DNA from: Lutimaribacter pacificus
Lineage (GTDB): Bacteria > Pseudomonadota > Alphaproteobacteria > Rhodobacterales > Rhodobacteraceae
Length of the DNA: 64,000 bases
Direction: 5' to 3'
NCBI RefSeq assembly: GCF_900142185.1
Contig: NZ_FQZZ01000003.1
Coordinates: 476,904-540,903 of the forward strand
Shown piece by piece: positions 21,961 through 31,500 of the stretch (the stretch's first letter is position 1; every line of letters begins with the position of its first letter). Under the pieces are notes generated by a model. It was given only the letters and a program-made list of their open reading frames with translations. It was not told where the DNA came from and did no database searches. Both the position numbers and the translations under genes were made by a program.

Positions 21961-23351
21961 GGCGCGCAGTCCCCGCTTATCGTCACCTCGGCGCGGTCGG
22001 TCGCGGGGGCGATCGCCGCGTCGAAACCGTGGCGCTGCGCGATGGCGCGGATCAGGCTCAGCCCGATGCCGGTGCCCGCGCTCTCGCCCTCGTCGCGGGC
22101 GCGCGAAAACCGCTCGAAGGCGCGGGCGCGGATATCGTCGGGAAAGCTCGCCCCGGTGTTCCACACCGACAGCGCGAAGGCATCCCCCTCCCGCGCCAGC
22201 GTCACGCCGATCCCGGCGCCGTCGGGGGCGTATTTCGCGGCGTTGCCCAGCAGGTTCGACAGCATCAGGTCCAGCAGCGCCCGGTTGCCCGTCACCGCGA
22301 CGCCCGGCGCGATATCCAGCCGCAACTGCCGGTTTCGCGTCTCCAGCAGGTCGGCCAGGTCGTCCGCCGCCTGCTCGGTCAGCGTGCTCAGATCGACGCG
22401 CGTCATCGGCACCTCGGCCATCGCCTCGAGCCGGAAAAGCTGCGTCAGGGCGTGCAGCCGCGCGTTGGCGGCATCAATGGTGCGGTCGATATCGGCGGCA
22501 TAGGTGGCCCGCCCGGCGGCGTCGGGGGCCGCGCCCAGGCGCGACAGGTCGCTTCGGATCACCTGCAACGGCGTCTTCAGCTCATGCGCCATCGTCGCCG
22601 ACAGGTAGCGCAGCCCGCCGACAAGCTCGGCGATGCGCGGCAGCACCCGGTTCAGGTGGCGCGCAAGGTCGCCAAGCTCGGGCGCGGGCTGATCCTCGGG
22701 CAGGCGCAGGTCGGTCTCGCCCTCGCTGAACCGGGCCAGCAGGGCGTTGATCTCGGCGATGCCGTCGGAATAGCGCCGCTTGTGCGACGCCAGCAACGCC
22801 AGTCCGATCACCACCGCCAGCGCCAGCCCCGACCAGACCGCCCAGATCACCCGCCGCGCCTCGTGCACGGCGGGGCCCGGCAGGGCAAAGGCCAGCGACA
22901 GCGCGGTATCGGCCATCGGCAGCAGCCAGTCGGCGGACAGCGCCGCGATATCGGGGCTTTCGATCAGGTAGCGGCGCCCGCCGATCGCGCGCTCCTCCCG
23001 CCCGGGATCGGGCGGTGCGGGAAAGGCGGCGGCGATGTCCGGCGCGGTGGTGCGATGCAGCCGCCAGTCGCCCGCGCGCCATTGCCACAGCACGAGGCGC
23101 ACATCCTCCAGCCCCGGCAGCAACTCCTCGCCGCGGCGGTCGATCCGCAGGGTCAGGTCCGACAGCCCGTTTTCCAGCAGCAGCAGGACGATCCGGTCCT
23201 CGATCTGCGCACGGTCGCGCGCGTCGGTCGCGGCGGCGGCCGAGAGCAGCCCCACGGTCAGCGCCAGCGCCCCCAGCGCCGCCGCCGACAGCATCGCCGC
23301 CAGCAGCGCGCCGCCCGACACATGCCGCAGGAACCGCAGATGCGCCGCCAT
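21957..23351 (-). CDS. Membrane sensor histidine kinase
   Basis: A 464-residue sensor kinase. Transmembrane helices near 13-35 and 170-190 enclose a periplasmic sensor domain of about 130 residues; a HAMP-like linker follows, then HisKA (MAHELKTPL, phospho-His near 253), an N-box (LLGNAAKYAPDG) and a G-box (GTGIGLSLI). The usual D-x-G before the ATP lid is replaced by WNTGASF, a mild deviation. The start at 23351 lies 5 bases after the response-regulator stop. Its downstream partners are secreted caspase-fold proteins, so the sensed cue is probably an envelope event. Confidence 0.9.
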   Translation of the reverse strand: MAAHLRFLRHVSGGALLAAMLSAAALGALALTVGLLSAAAATDARDRAQIEDRIVLLLLENGLSDLTLRIDRRGEELLPGLEDVRLVLWQWRAGDWRLHRTTAPDIAAAFPAPPDPGREERAIGGRRYLIESPDIAALSADWLLPMADTALSLAFALPGPAVHEARRVIWAVWSGLALAVVIGLALLASHKRRYSDGIAEINALLARFSEGETDLRLPEDQPAPELGDLARHLNRVLPRIAELVGGLRYLSATMAHELKTPLQVIRSDLSRLGAAPDAAGRATYAADIDRTIDAANARLHALTQLFRLEAMAEVPMTRVDLSTLTEQAADDLADLLETRNRQLRLDIAPGVAVTGNRALLDLMLSNLLGNAAKYAPDGAGIGVTLAREGDAFALSVWNTGASFPDDIRARAFERFSRARDEGESAGTGIGLSLIRAIAQRHGFDAAIAPATDRAEVTISGDCAP

Positions 23352-23356
23352 CCCGG

Positions 23357-24427
23357 TCAGCCCCCCGCCGCCAGCGCCAGCAGCGCCCCGGGCCGGAAGG
23401 TATAGCTGTTGCCGCCGGTTTCGATGATCTCGGGCAGCACCTCGCCCCGCGCCTCGACAAAGCCGCGCAGCCCGGCCTGCATCCTGTGCTTGGTCGCCGA
23501 AACCGGGTTCGATCCGGCCTCCATATACACCTTTTCCCAGATATCGAGATAGAGCATCTGCTGCGGGATCGGCAGCCCGGCGCGTTCGGCCAGGTAGATC
23601 AGCATCGCGGTCTCGCGCGGGCGCATCTCCACCCGTTCGCCGCGCCAGCGCACGATCCTGTCCTTGCGCGACAGTTCCAGCGGGCCGAAAACCAGCTGGT
23701 CCTCGGCGATCCGGGGGCGCAGCAGCACCCGCACCCGCGCGCGCAACTCCTCGCCATGGGCGGGCTTGCACAGGTAATCGTCGGCGCCGGCCTCTTCCAG
23801 CCCGGCCACGCGGTCCTCGATCGCGCTCATCGCGGTATAAAGCAGCGCGGGCGTCGCCACCCGCCCGGCGCGCAGCTCGGCGATGAAGGTCAGGCCGTCG
23901 CCGTCGGGCAGGTTGCGGTCCACGATCAGCGCATCCACCGGGCCTGCACGAAATGCCTGCCGCGCCTCGGCGATGGTGCCGGCCATCGTGACCTGCATCC
24001 CGATCCCGGCCAGTTCCTCGGCCGCCCATTGCCGGATCGGCGCCTCGTCATCGACGACCAGCACACGCGGCGGTTCGTTGAGATGGCACAAAGCCCGCAG
24101 CCGGATTATCAGGTCGCGCGCGCTGTCTCCGGCCTCGATCACGTCCGCCGCCCCGGCGGCAAGCAGCGCCTCGCGCCGGGCGCGGAACGGCACGCGCGGC
24201 CCCAGCGAAAACACCGCCAGCACCGGCGCCCCGAGACCGGCCGCCGCGCGCAGCCGTGCCCCGGCCTCCGCATCCTCGAGCCCCGCAAGGTGGGCGACGA
24301 TGGCGCAGGGCGGTTCCTCCGCCGCGCCGGGTTCAAGCCGTTCGGCACGCATCATCTGCGCGTCAAGCTGGCCCGACAGCCCCTCGAAAAACCCGTCATC
24401 GTCGCAAATCACACCGATCCGTCGCAT
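23357..24427 (-). CDS. Response regulator with a degenerate N-terminal receiver, a true receiver and OmpR-type DNA-binding domain
   Basis: A 356-residue regulator with an unusual layout. Residues 1-115 look like a receiver (IGVICDDDGFF start, alternating strands) but lack a clear phospho-Asp and Lys. Residues 120-235 are a complete receiver: VLVVDDE acidic pair, phospho-Asp near 169 in LIVDRNLPDGDG, and Lys in LCKP. A winged-helix output domain (about 245-350) has RPRETAMLIYLAERAG and ETGGNSYTFRPG. First gene of the leftward operon; the divergent region at 24428-24706 is its probable target. Confidence 0.9.
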   Translation of the reverse strand: MRRIGVICDDDGFFEGLSGQLDAQMMRAERLEPGAAEEPPCAIVAHLAGLEDAEAGARLRAAAGLGAPVLAVFSLGPRVPFRARREALLAAGAADVIEAGDSARDLIIRLRALCHLNEPPRVLVVDDEAPIRQWAAEELAGIGMQVTMAGTIAEARQAFRAGPVDALIVDRNLPDGDGLTFIAELRAGRVATPALLYTAMSAIEDRVAGLEEAGADDYLCKPAHGEELRARVRVLLRPRIAEDQLVFGPLELSRKDRIVRWRGERVEMRPRETAMLIYLAERAGLPIPQQMLYLDIWEKVYMEAGSNPVSATKHRMQAGLRGFVEARGEVLPEIIETGGNSYTFRPGALLALAAGG

Positions 24428-24706
24428 TCCTTACCCGTCCGTCGCGCATGGCTGTCCGGCCCCAAGCCTAGGCCAGCCGCCGCCCGATACCGAATGATTT
24501 TTCCTGTCATTGCACATCGGCACGGATCGTTATGCAGGGATACCGCCCGCCTGCGACCGCGCGATCCGCCCCCGATACCGCGCGATTCCGCGATGACATT
24601 ATTTGTCAACTTCCCGGTCCGTCCAATATGTTGACCCAACAAGCTAAATATCCTCTACTGAACTGAAATTAAGAACTGTAATTTTTGTACCCGGACACGG
24701 AGAACA
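24428..24706. promoter_or_regulatory. Divergent control region of the srf-type locus
   Basis: 279 non-coding bases between the regulator gene (leftward) and the rightward srf operon, AT-richer than its surroundings at the right end. GTCAAC (24605-24610) and GTTGAC (24630-24635) form an inverted repeat 19 bases apart. A rightward promoter candidate is TTGACC (24631-24636), 17 bases, TCTACT (24654-24659), so the repeat would cover the -35 box. A natural binding site for the adjacent response regulator, by inference. Confidence 0.5.
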
Positions 24707-25429
24707 ATGCTCCGCATACTCTTGCCCATATTCTCGCTGCTGCTTCTCGGCCTTGTCGCCTTTGCCGGCCACGCCGCCCTGCAGGCCTGCACGCTGAACG
24801 CGCCGGCCCTGGCGCGCTGGCTGCCGCAGAACTGCCGGGGCGAGGCCGAGCAGGCCGCGCTGCTGCGCCTTTCCGCGCTGCGCGCCGAACATGCCACGTT
24901 ACTGCGCGACATCCGCGAAAAGGAAAACGAGCTGGGCAAGATCCAGTGCGTCGCCGACCACCCCGAACCCCCGCCGATCGTCCTGCCCGCGCCCACGCCC
25001 GAGCCGCCGCCCCCGCCGCCGCGCGACGAAACCACCATCGACGAAGACGCCTGGCGCAACCGCGACCTTGCCGTTCTCGACGGCTGCTGGGAGCTGGAAA
25101 CCAACATGCGCGTGACCAACATCCAGACCGGCAAGGTCTCGCATTATACCGAGTGGACCATGTGCTTCGACGCCAATGGCGCGGGCACGCAGAAAATGAG
25201 CGCCACCAACGGAGCGACCTGCAACGGGACCGTCAGCGGGCGTTTCCTCGACGACGGGCAGCTCAGGATCGACGAGCCCGGCGACCTGCCCTGCTCGGAC
25301 GGGATGGATATCCTGCGCCGCGTCGGAACCTGCACGCTGTCCGGCGACGGAACCGCGCGCTGCAACCTCTATCAACCCGAACGCGGAGGGCGCGACACCG
25401 TGCGCCTGCGCCGCGCGACGAGGAACTGA
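24707..25429 (+). CDS. Secreted/anchored protein with lipocalin-sized C-terminal domain
   Basis: A 240-residue protein with a hydrophobic N-terminus (1-25) that is a signal peptide or anchor, a short coiled-coil (about 48-78, LRAEHATLLRDIREKENEL), a Pro-rich linker (85-105), and a Cys-rich beta domain (115-240) beginning DGCWELETNM and containing six cysteines. Similar 'GCW' beta domains occur in Srf-type operons, but I cannot assign a family with confidence. First gene of the rightward operon; the serine-protease gene starts 3 bases after its stop. Confidence 0.65.
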   Translation: MLRILLPIFSLLLLGLVAFAGHAALQACTLNAPALARWLPQNCRGEAEQAALLRLSALRAEHATLLRDIREKENELGKIQCVADHPEPPPIVLPAPTPEPPPPPPRDETTIDEDAWRNRDLAVLDGCWELETNMRVTNIQTGKVSHYTEWTMCFDANGAGTQKMSATNGATCNGTVSGRFLDDGQLRIDEPGDLPCSDGMDILRRVGTCTLSGDGTARCNLYQPERGGRDTVRLRRATRN

Positions 25430-25432
25430 GCC

Positions 25433-27253
25433 ATGGCCGAACATTTCCTGACCAAATCGCAGATCGAACTGGGCCAGTGCCTTGAAACCGGCAGCGGGCT
25501 GGCGCTGGAAAGCCATGCCGCGCTGGAACGCATCCTCGCCGACCGGGTGTCGCCCGAGGCCGCCGCGCTGTTCGCCGAGCCGCTGATCAACCGTGGCAAT
25601 GACGAGGCGCCCGCCAGCATCGCGTGGTATACCGACCTGCCCGGCGACGGTCGGCCGCTGTCGGATCTCGGAGACAGCGAACGCAGCCGGGTCGAGGCGA
25701 TCCTGACCGAGCAGCTGCGCGCCATCCGCGAGGTGCTGAACGACCCCGAGGACGGGCCGCTGGTCGGCGCGGCGCTGCATCTGGCCGGCACGCCCAAGGG
25801 CGATGTCTGGGTGGTCAACGGCCGCCCGGTCCTGATCAACTGGGCGATGATGCCCGCGGGCGCCGGGCATGACTCCGCCGCCCGCGCCCGGGCCTTTGCC
25901 GCCAGCCTGGGGCGTTACCTGCCGCTCAGCGCGGCACCGCCCGTGACCGCGCAGGACGTGGCGGCGCGGCGCTCCGCCACCGCCGCCGCATCGGAACCTG
26001 CCACCAGCGCGCCCGCGCCCGAGGCGGACAAACCCGCGGCCGCCGTGCCGCCGCCCGGCGCGGTGCCGCCGCCGCCGCCCGCGCGCGAACCCCGGCGCCA
26101 CGGGCTGATGTCGTGGCTGCCGCTGGTCCTTTTGCTGCTGATCGCCGCCGGCACGCTGTTCTGGCTGCTCAGCCCCGGCACGCGCATCTTTGCGCAGGCC
26201 GACCCCGATGCCGCGATCAGCGCCGTCGAGGCCGCCGATGCCGTGGCCGAGATCAACGCCGCGCTGACCGCCCGGCGCGATATGCTGCAGGCGGCGCTGG
26301 ACGGGGCGCAATGCCGCGCCGACGGCACGCTGCTGATGCCCGACGGCATGACGATCGAAGGGCTGTTGCCGATCAACCCCGACAATCCCAATGACGGGCC
26401 AGGGAAAAAGGCGCAGGCCGCGCCGACCTCGATCCTGCCGCCCGATCCCGCGCGCGTGCAGGTGCCGCAAAGCGGCAGCATCGACACCGCCGCGCTGCTC
26501 GACCTGATCGAGGAACGCACCGTGCGCGTGGTCGCCCGCCTGTCCGGCGGCGCCGCCAGCACCGGCACCGGCTTTTTCATCGCGCCCGATTTCGTGGTGA
26601 CCAATTTCCATGTCGTTTCAGACCCGCGCATCACCGAGGTCTTCGTCATCAACGAACGGATCGCCCGCCCGCTGGATGCGCAGGTGGTCTCGGTCTCGGG
26701 CCCGATCGGCGAGAACGGCGACGATTTCGCCCTGTTGCGCGTGCCCGAGGGCAAGCAGCCGTTTTTCCGCATCCTGAACACCGACAGTTCGCTCAAGCTG
26801 CGCAGCGTGATCGCGGCGGGCTTTCCCGGCGACATGGATTTCGCCGCGGGCAATCCCGACGGGCTGACGCGACCGCCGACCATGACGCTGACCGACGGCA
26901 CGGTCAGCAACGAACAGACCCTCCAGGTGACGCCGGGCGGCGCGTTTCGCGCCATCGCGCATTCGGCGCCGATCTCGCAGGGGAATTCGGGCGGTCCGCT
27001 GGTCGACATGTGCGGCCGCGTGGTGGGGGTCAACACCTTCGTGCGGGCGGGCATGTTGCGGACGGTGAATTTCGCCCTGTCGGCCCGCGACCTGCTGGAT
27101 TTCCTGGCCGCGACCCCGACCGCCCCCGACGTGGTGACGCAACCCTGCTCGCCCGAAATGCTGCGCCCTGCGACGCGCAGCGCGGAAACCGCCGCGCCCG
27201 CGCAAACCGCGCCCGCCCTGCCCGATTTCGGCCTGTCGCCGGGCACGGAGTAG
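25433..27253 (+). CDS. Membrane-anchored trypsin-like protease with SrfA-like N-terminal domain
   Basis: A 606-residue protein with four parts: an N-terminal cytoplasmic domain (1-165, ending in NGRPVLINWAMMP), an Ala/Pro-rich linker, one membrane helix (about 226-246), and a periplasmic S1/HtrA-type protease domain (about 360-570). The triad is visible: His in TNFHVV near 391, Asp in DDFALLRV near 429 and Ser in QGNSGGPL near 518. There is no PDZ domain. The N-domain is homologous to that of the next gene and resembles the start of enterobacterial SrfA (from memory, not searched). The layout lets a cytoplasmic partner control an envelope protease. Confidence 0.85.
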   Translation: MAEHFLTKSQIELGQCLETGSGLALESHAALERILADRVSPEAAALFAEPLINRGNDEAPASIAWYTDLPGDGRPLSDLGDSERSRVEAILTEQLRAIREVLNDPEDGPLVGAALHLAGTPKGDVWVVNGRPVLINWAMMPAGAGHDSAARARAFAASLGRYLPLSAAPPVTAQDVAARRSATAAASEPATSAPAPEADKPAAAVPPPGAVPPPPPAREPRRHGLMSWLPLVLLLLIAAGTLFWLLSPGTRIFAQADPDAAISAVEAADAVAEINAALTARRDMLQAALDGAQCRADGTLLMPDGMTIEGLLPINPDNPNDGPGKKAQAAPTSILPPDPARVQVPQSGSIDTAALLDLIEERTVRVVARLSGGAASTGTGFFIAPDFVVTNFHVVSDPRITEVFVINERIARPLDAQVVSVSGPIGENGDDFALLRVPEGKQPFFRILNTDSSLKLRSVIAAGFPGDMDFAAGNPDGLTRPPTMTLTDGTVSNEQTLQVTPGGAFRAIAHSAPISQGNSGGPLVDMCGRVVGVNTFVRAGMLRTVNFALSARDLLDFLAATPTAPDVVTQPCSPEMLRPATRSAETAAPAQTAPALPDFGLSPGTE

Positions 27254-27257
27254 CGCG

Positions 27258-28532
27258 ATGTTCGAAGCCTTCATCGTCACCACCTCTTCGGAAGGGCTGA
27301 GCGCGCTCGGCAGCCGCGAACAGCGGAATTTCGAGCTGATCACCGACACGGTGCGCGATCACCTGGGCGAGGATCACGCCGCCCTGTTCGGCGAACCCGT
27401 GGCGACCGAGCACGGCGACCGCTACGACTGGTACGCGCCGGTGCAGGGGCGTCCGCGCAAGCTGCCCGACCTGCCCGGGGACGAGGCCGACGCGCTGCGC
27501 ACACGCCTCGATACGCTCAGCGCCGATATCGCGGCGCTGGCCGACCGCCTGTCATCGGACGGCAGCGCCGACGGTCAGCGGCTGGGCGAGGCGCTGCACA
27601 ACGCGCTGCGGGTGCCCGGCGACGAGTATATCTATGCGGTCGGCGAGGGCGACAGCGCCCGGCCGGTGCTGGTCAACTGGGCCTGGGTGGGGGACGAGCA
27701 CCGCTCGGAACGCGGCGCGCTGACCGGGCGGGACACACGCAGGACCGCCGCCGCGAGCGCCGCAGCCGCCACCGCCGCGGGGGCCGCCGCGGCCACGGCG
27801 GCGCGAACCGATACCGCGACGGCCACCGATACCGGGGCCGGGACGCGCGAAAAGCGCCCCTTTGCCTTTCTTCCCTGGCTGCTTGGCCTTGGCTGGCTGG
27901 CGCTGGCCGGGATGCTGGCGGCGATCGTCTGGCTGCTGATCGCGCCCTGCGCCGTTAACGGTCCGGCGTGGCTGTCCTTCTGCCCCGCCGCCGCGGCCGA
28001 GGCGCCGGTGCTGCGCGCCGAAACCGCCGCGCTGGAGGATCAGATCGACCAGCTTGAGCGGCGCATCGCCATCGCCGACCGCGCCTGCCAGCCGCCGCCG
28101 CCCGAACCGCGCGTCATCCAGGAGGCCGCCCCGCAGGCCGATTTCAGCGAACGGCTGGAACGCGCCGGTGCGGCGTTGGGCGATCTCAACTTCTCGCTGG
28201 CGTGGGATGGCGGCTCGGATGTCGATCTTGCGGTGACCTGCCCCTCGGGCCAGACCGTCGCGTTCAACCAGCGCAACGCCTGCAACGGCCATCTCGACGT
28301 GGACAGCAACGTGGCGACGATCCGGCCCGAGCCGATCGAGAACGTGTTTTTCAACGGGCCGCAGCCGGGGCAATATACCATCCGCATCACCCTTTTCACC
28401 AAACGCCAGCTTACGCCGGTTCCGTTCGAGGTGCTGATCCGCGACGCCTCGGGCTCGCGCGTCGAAAGCGGCACGCTCGAAACCGAGCGCCAGAGCTGGA
28501 CCATGACTTACACTTACACAGGCACGCCATGA
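27258..28532 (+). CDS. Single-pass membrane protein with SrfA-like N-terminal and DUF2135-like C-terminal domains
   Basis: A 424-residue paralogue in layout of the preceding protease. N-terminal cytoplasmic domain (1-150, ending SARPVLVNWAWVG), an Ala/Thr-rich linker, one membrane helix (about 202-226), a short coiled coil (about 255-275) and a periplasmic beta domain (about 305-424) with SDVDLAVTCPSG and a C-terminal TMTYTYTGTP strand. The beta domain looks like the DUF2135/YfaP or pre-peptidase type. No catalytic residues found, so it is probably a receptor or adaptor. Its stop overlaps the srfB start (ATGA). Confidence 0.75.
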   Translation: MFEAFIVTTSSEGLSALGSREQRNFELITDTVRDHLGEDHAALFGEPVATEHGDRYDWYAPVQGRPRKLPDLPGDEADALRTRLDTLSADIAALADRLSSDGSADGQRLGEALHNALRVPGDEYIYAVGEGDSARPVLVNWAWVGDEHRSERGALTGRDTRRTAAASAAAATAAGAAAATAARTDTATATDTGAGTREKRPFAFLPWLLGLGWLALAGMLAAIVWLLIAPCAVNGPAWLSFCPAAAAEAPVLRAETAALEDQIDQLERRIAIADRACQPPPPEPRVIQEAAPQADFSERLERAGAALGDLNFSLAWDGGSDVDLAVTCPSGQTVAFNQRNACNGHLDVDSNVATIRPEPIENVFFNGPQPGQYTIRITLFTKRQLTPVPFEVLIRDASGSRVESGTLETERQSWTMTYTYTGTP

Positions 28533-31500
28533 TCTCCGACCGCAAGGAACAACTCCGCCCGCTCATCAACTGGCACGACGATATCACCATCGTGCCGTTT
28601 TCGGGTGTCCAGCTTCTCGATTTCGGGTTCTCCATCGACGACCTGACCGCGCGGCCGTGGAAATTCATCGAACGCCCCACCGGCGAGGGCGACGACAAGG
28701 CGCTGATCCCGCTGTCGGGGAACGAGGAAAAGGACGCCCCTATCGAGGACGCGGCCACCGCCGAGGACGATCCCTATTCGATCCGCGCCACCGCCGCGAT
28801 GGAGCCGTTCCTGGCGAAATGGGTGCCGGTGCCGGTGCTGCGCATCAAATCGGAACGCGGCGCGGCGGGCGAGGAACGCTATGACAACGGCCCGTCGAGC
28901 TGGGCCCGGCTGCGCGTCGTCGAACTGCCCGCCCCCGATCCCGACACCGGCCATACCCACCGCGTGCAACTGGCGCTGGATACCGCGCTGACCGCGCAGC
29001 ACCAGGGCAGCACCTATATCGCGCCGGAACGCGCCGACGCCGAGAACCCGCGCGAGTTCCGCTTCGTGTCCGAGCCCGAGCATATGGACTGGTTCCTGCG
29101 CAAGCTGGAAACCGGCGAGGACGGCGAGATACGCGACCCCCAGCTCTGGGTGTCGGAATGGCTCAAGGAGCTGTTTTTGTCCTTCAAGCGCGCCGAACGG
29201 CCGGGGCGGCAGATTTCCGAGGAGAACCTGCCCCACCTGTTCGAACACTGGGCGCGTTACCTGGCCTATCTGCAATTCGTCGACCAAGTGGTGAAGATCC
29301 CCAAGATTCGCTTCGTCAACACCGTGTCCGAACGCGACGCGGTGACGCCGGTGGATGTGGACCTGGTGCTCGATGTCGGCAATTCGCGCACCTGCGGCAT
29401 CCTGATCGAACGCTTCCCCGGCGAAAGCCGCGTCGACCTGGTGCGGTCCTTCCCCTTGGAAATCCGCGATCTTTCGCGCCCCGAGCTTTATTATTCCGGC
29501 CTGATCGAAAGCCGCGTGGAGTTTGCCGAGCTCAAGTTCGGCGACGACCGTTTCGCCAGCCGCTCGGGGCGGCGCAACGCCTTCATGTGGCCGGGCTTCA
29601 TGCGCGTCGGCCCCGAGGCGCTGCGTCTGATCCAGCGCGAGGAAGGCACCGAGACGACCTCGGGGCTGTCATCGCCCAAACGCTATATCTGGGATGACGA
29701 GGTGCGCCAGCAGGACTGGCGGTTCCACGCCCATGCCGACCCCAACAACCTGCCCAAATCGGTGCGCGCCGCGATGCGCCAGCTGAACGAGGCGGGCGAC
29801 GTGCTGTCGCGCGTGGAATACGAGGAAAAGAACCGCCTGCGCCCGCGCGGCAAGACCTCGAAGAACCGCGCGATCCGGCCGCGTTTCTCGCGCTCGGCGC
29901 TGTTCGGCTTCATGCTGGCGGAAATCATCAGCCACGCGCTTGTGCAGGTGAACGATCCCGGCTCGCGCGCCAAGCGCGCCCAGTCGGAACTGCCGCGCCG
30001 CCTGAACCGCATCATCCTGACCCTGCCCACAGCCACCTCGGTGCAGGAACAGGCGATCATCCGCAGCCGCGCCGAGGGCGCGCTGGATCTGGTCTGGGCG
30101 ATGCTCGGCGCGGGCGAGAACACCACCTCGATTTCCCAGAAGCCCGAGCTTGTGGTCGAGTGGGACGAGGCAAGCTGCACGCAGCTTGTCTATCTCTATT
30201 CCGAGATCACGCAGAAATTCGAAGGCAATATCGACGCCTTCCTGCGGCTCAAGGGCACCGAACGCACGCAGCCCGGCGCATCGGCCCCGGCGCCCAGCCT
30301 GCGGCTGGCCTGCATCGACATCGGCGGCGGCACGACCGACCTGATGATCACGACCTACTGGGGCGAGGCGAACCGCGTCCTGCATCCCGAACAGACCTTC
30401 CGAGAGGGGTTTCGCGTCGCGGGCGACGACCTGATCCAGCGTGTTATCTCGGGCATCATCCTGCCACGCATACAGGCGTCGATCGAGGCCGCCGGCGGGC
30501 GCTATGTCGGTGAAAAGATGCGCGAATTGTTCGCCGGCGATATCGGCGGGCAGGATCAGCAGGTGATCCAGAAACGCCGCCAGTTCGCCCTGCGCGCGCT
30601 GATGCCGCTGGCGGTGGCGATCCTGTCGCACAGCGAAACCGCGGCCGAGTTCGACCGGTTCGAGCTGTCGGTCGCCGACACGCTGGGCCTGCCCCGGACC
30701 GACACCGGGGACGAGGCAGCGGACGATGAACCCGTCGGCGGAGAGCGCCCCGAAACCACCCGCCCGCAGCCCGAGCCGCTCGTTTCGGGCGAGATACTGG
30801 GCTATATCGAACAGGCCGCGCGCGACGTGGGCGCGTCGGACTGGTCCTTTGCCGACACCTCGTTCACCATCTCGCGCGAGGACGTGGATGCGATCGCCCG
30901 CGAAGTGTTCCAGAAGGTGCTGGGCAACATGGTCGAGGTGATCGACCACCTGGGCGTCGACGTGGTGCTGCTGACCGGGCGGCCCTCGCGCCTGCCGGCT
31001 GTGCGCTCGATTGTCGAGGAAATGCTTGTCGTTCCGCCCAACCGTCTGATTTCGATGCACAAATACAAGACCGGGCGCTGGTATCCGTTCCGCGATCCGA
31101 TCACCCAGCGCATCGGCGATCCCAAAAGCACGGTGGCCGTGGGCGGGATGCTGATCGCGCTGTCGGAAAACCGGATTCCGAATTTCAAGGTCACCACCGC
31201 CGCGTTCCAGATGAAATCCACCGCCCGCTTCGTGGGCGAGATGGACAATAACGGCCAGATCCTCGACGAACGGCTGATGTTCTCGGAGCTTGACCTGGAC
31301 AGCCGCGGCGGCGCGCAGGAGGCGGTGGTCAACATGTTCTCGCCGGTGCATATCGGCTCGCGGCAACTGCCGATCGAACGCTGGACCACCACGCCGCTCT
31401 ACCGGCTCGATTACGCCAACCCCTCGGCGCAGCGCCGCCCCTCGCCGATCCGCGTGACCTTTGAAAAGGCCGATTACGACGACAGCGACGAAACCAGCGC

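Noticed and set aside
21961..22164. N-terminal extension of the caspase-fold protein
   Set aside because: It lies inside the kinase gene, is Arg-rich, and would bury the clear signal peptide that starts at 21960.
28202..28528. A longer SrfB starting at 28202
   Set aside because: The extra 109 residues overlap the upstream gene in another frame and are low complexity; the ATGA junction at 28529 is normal for this operon.
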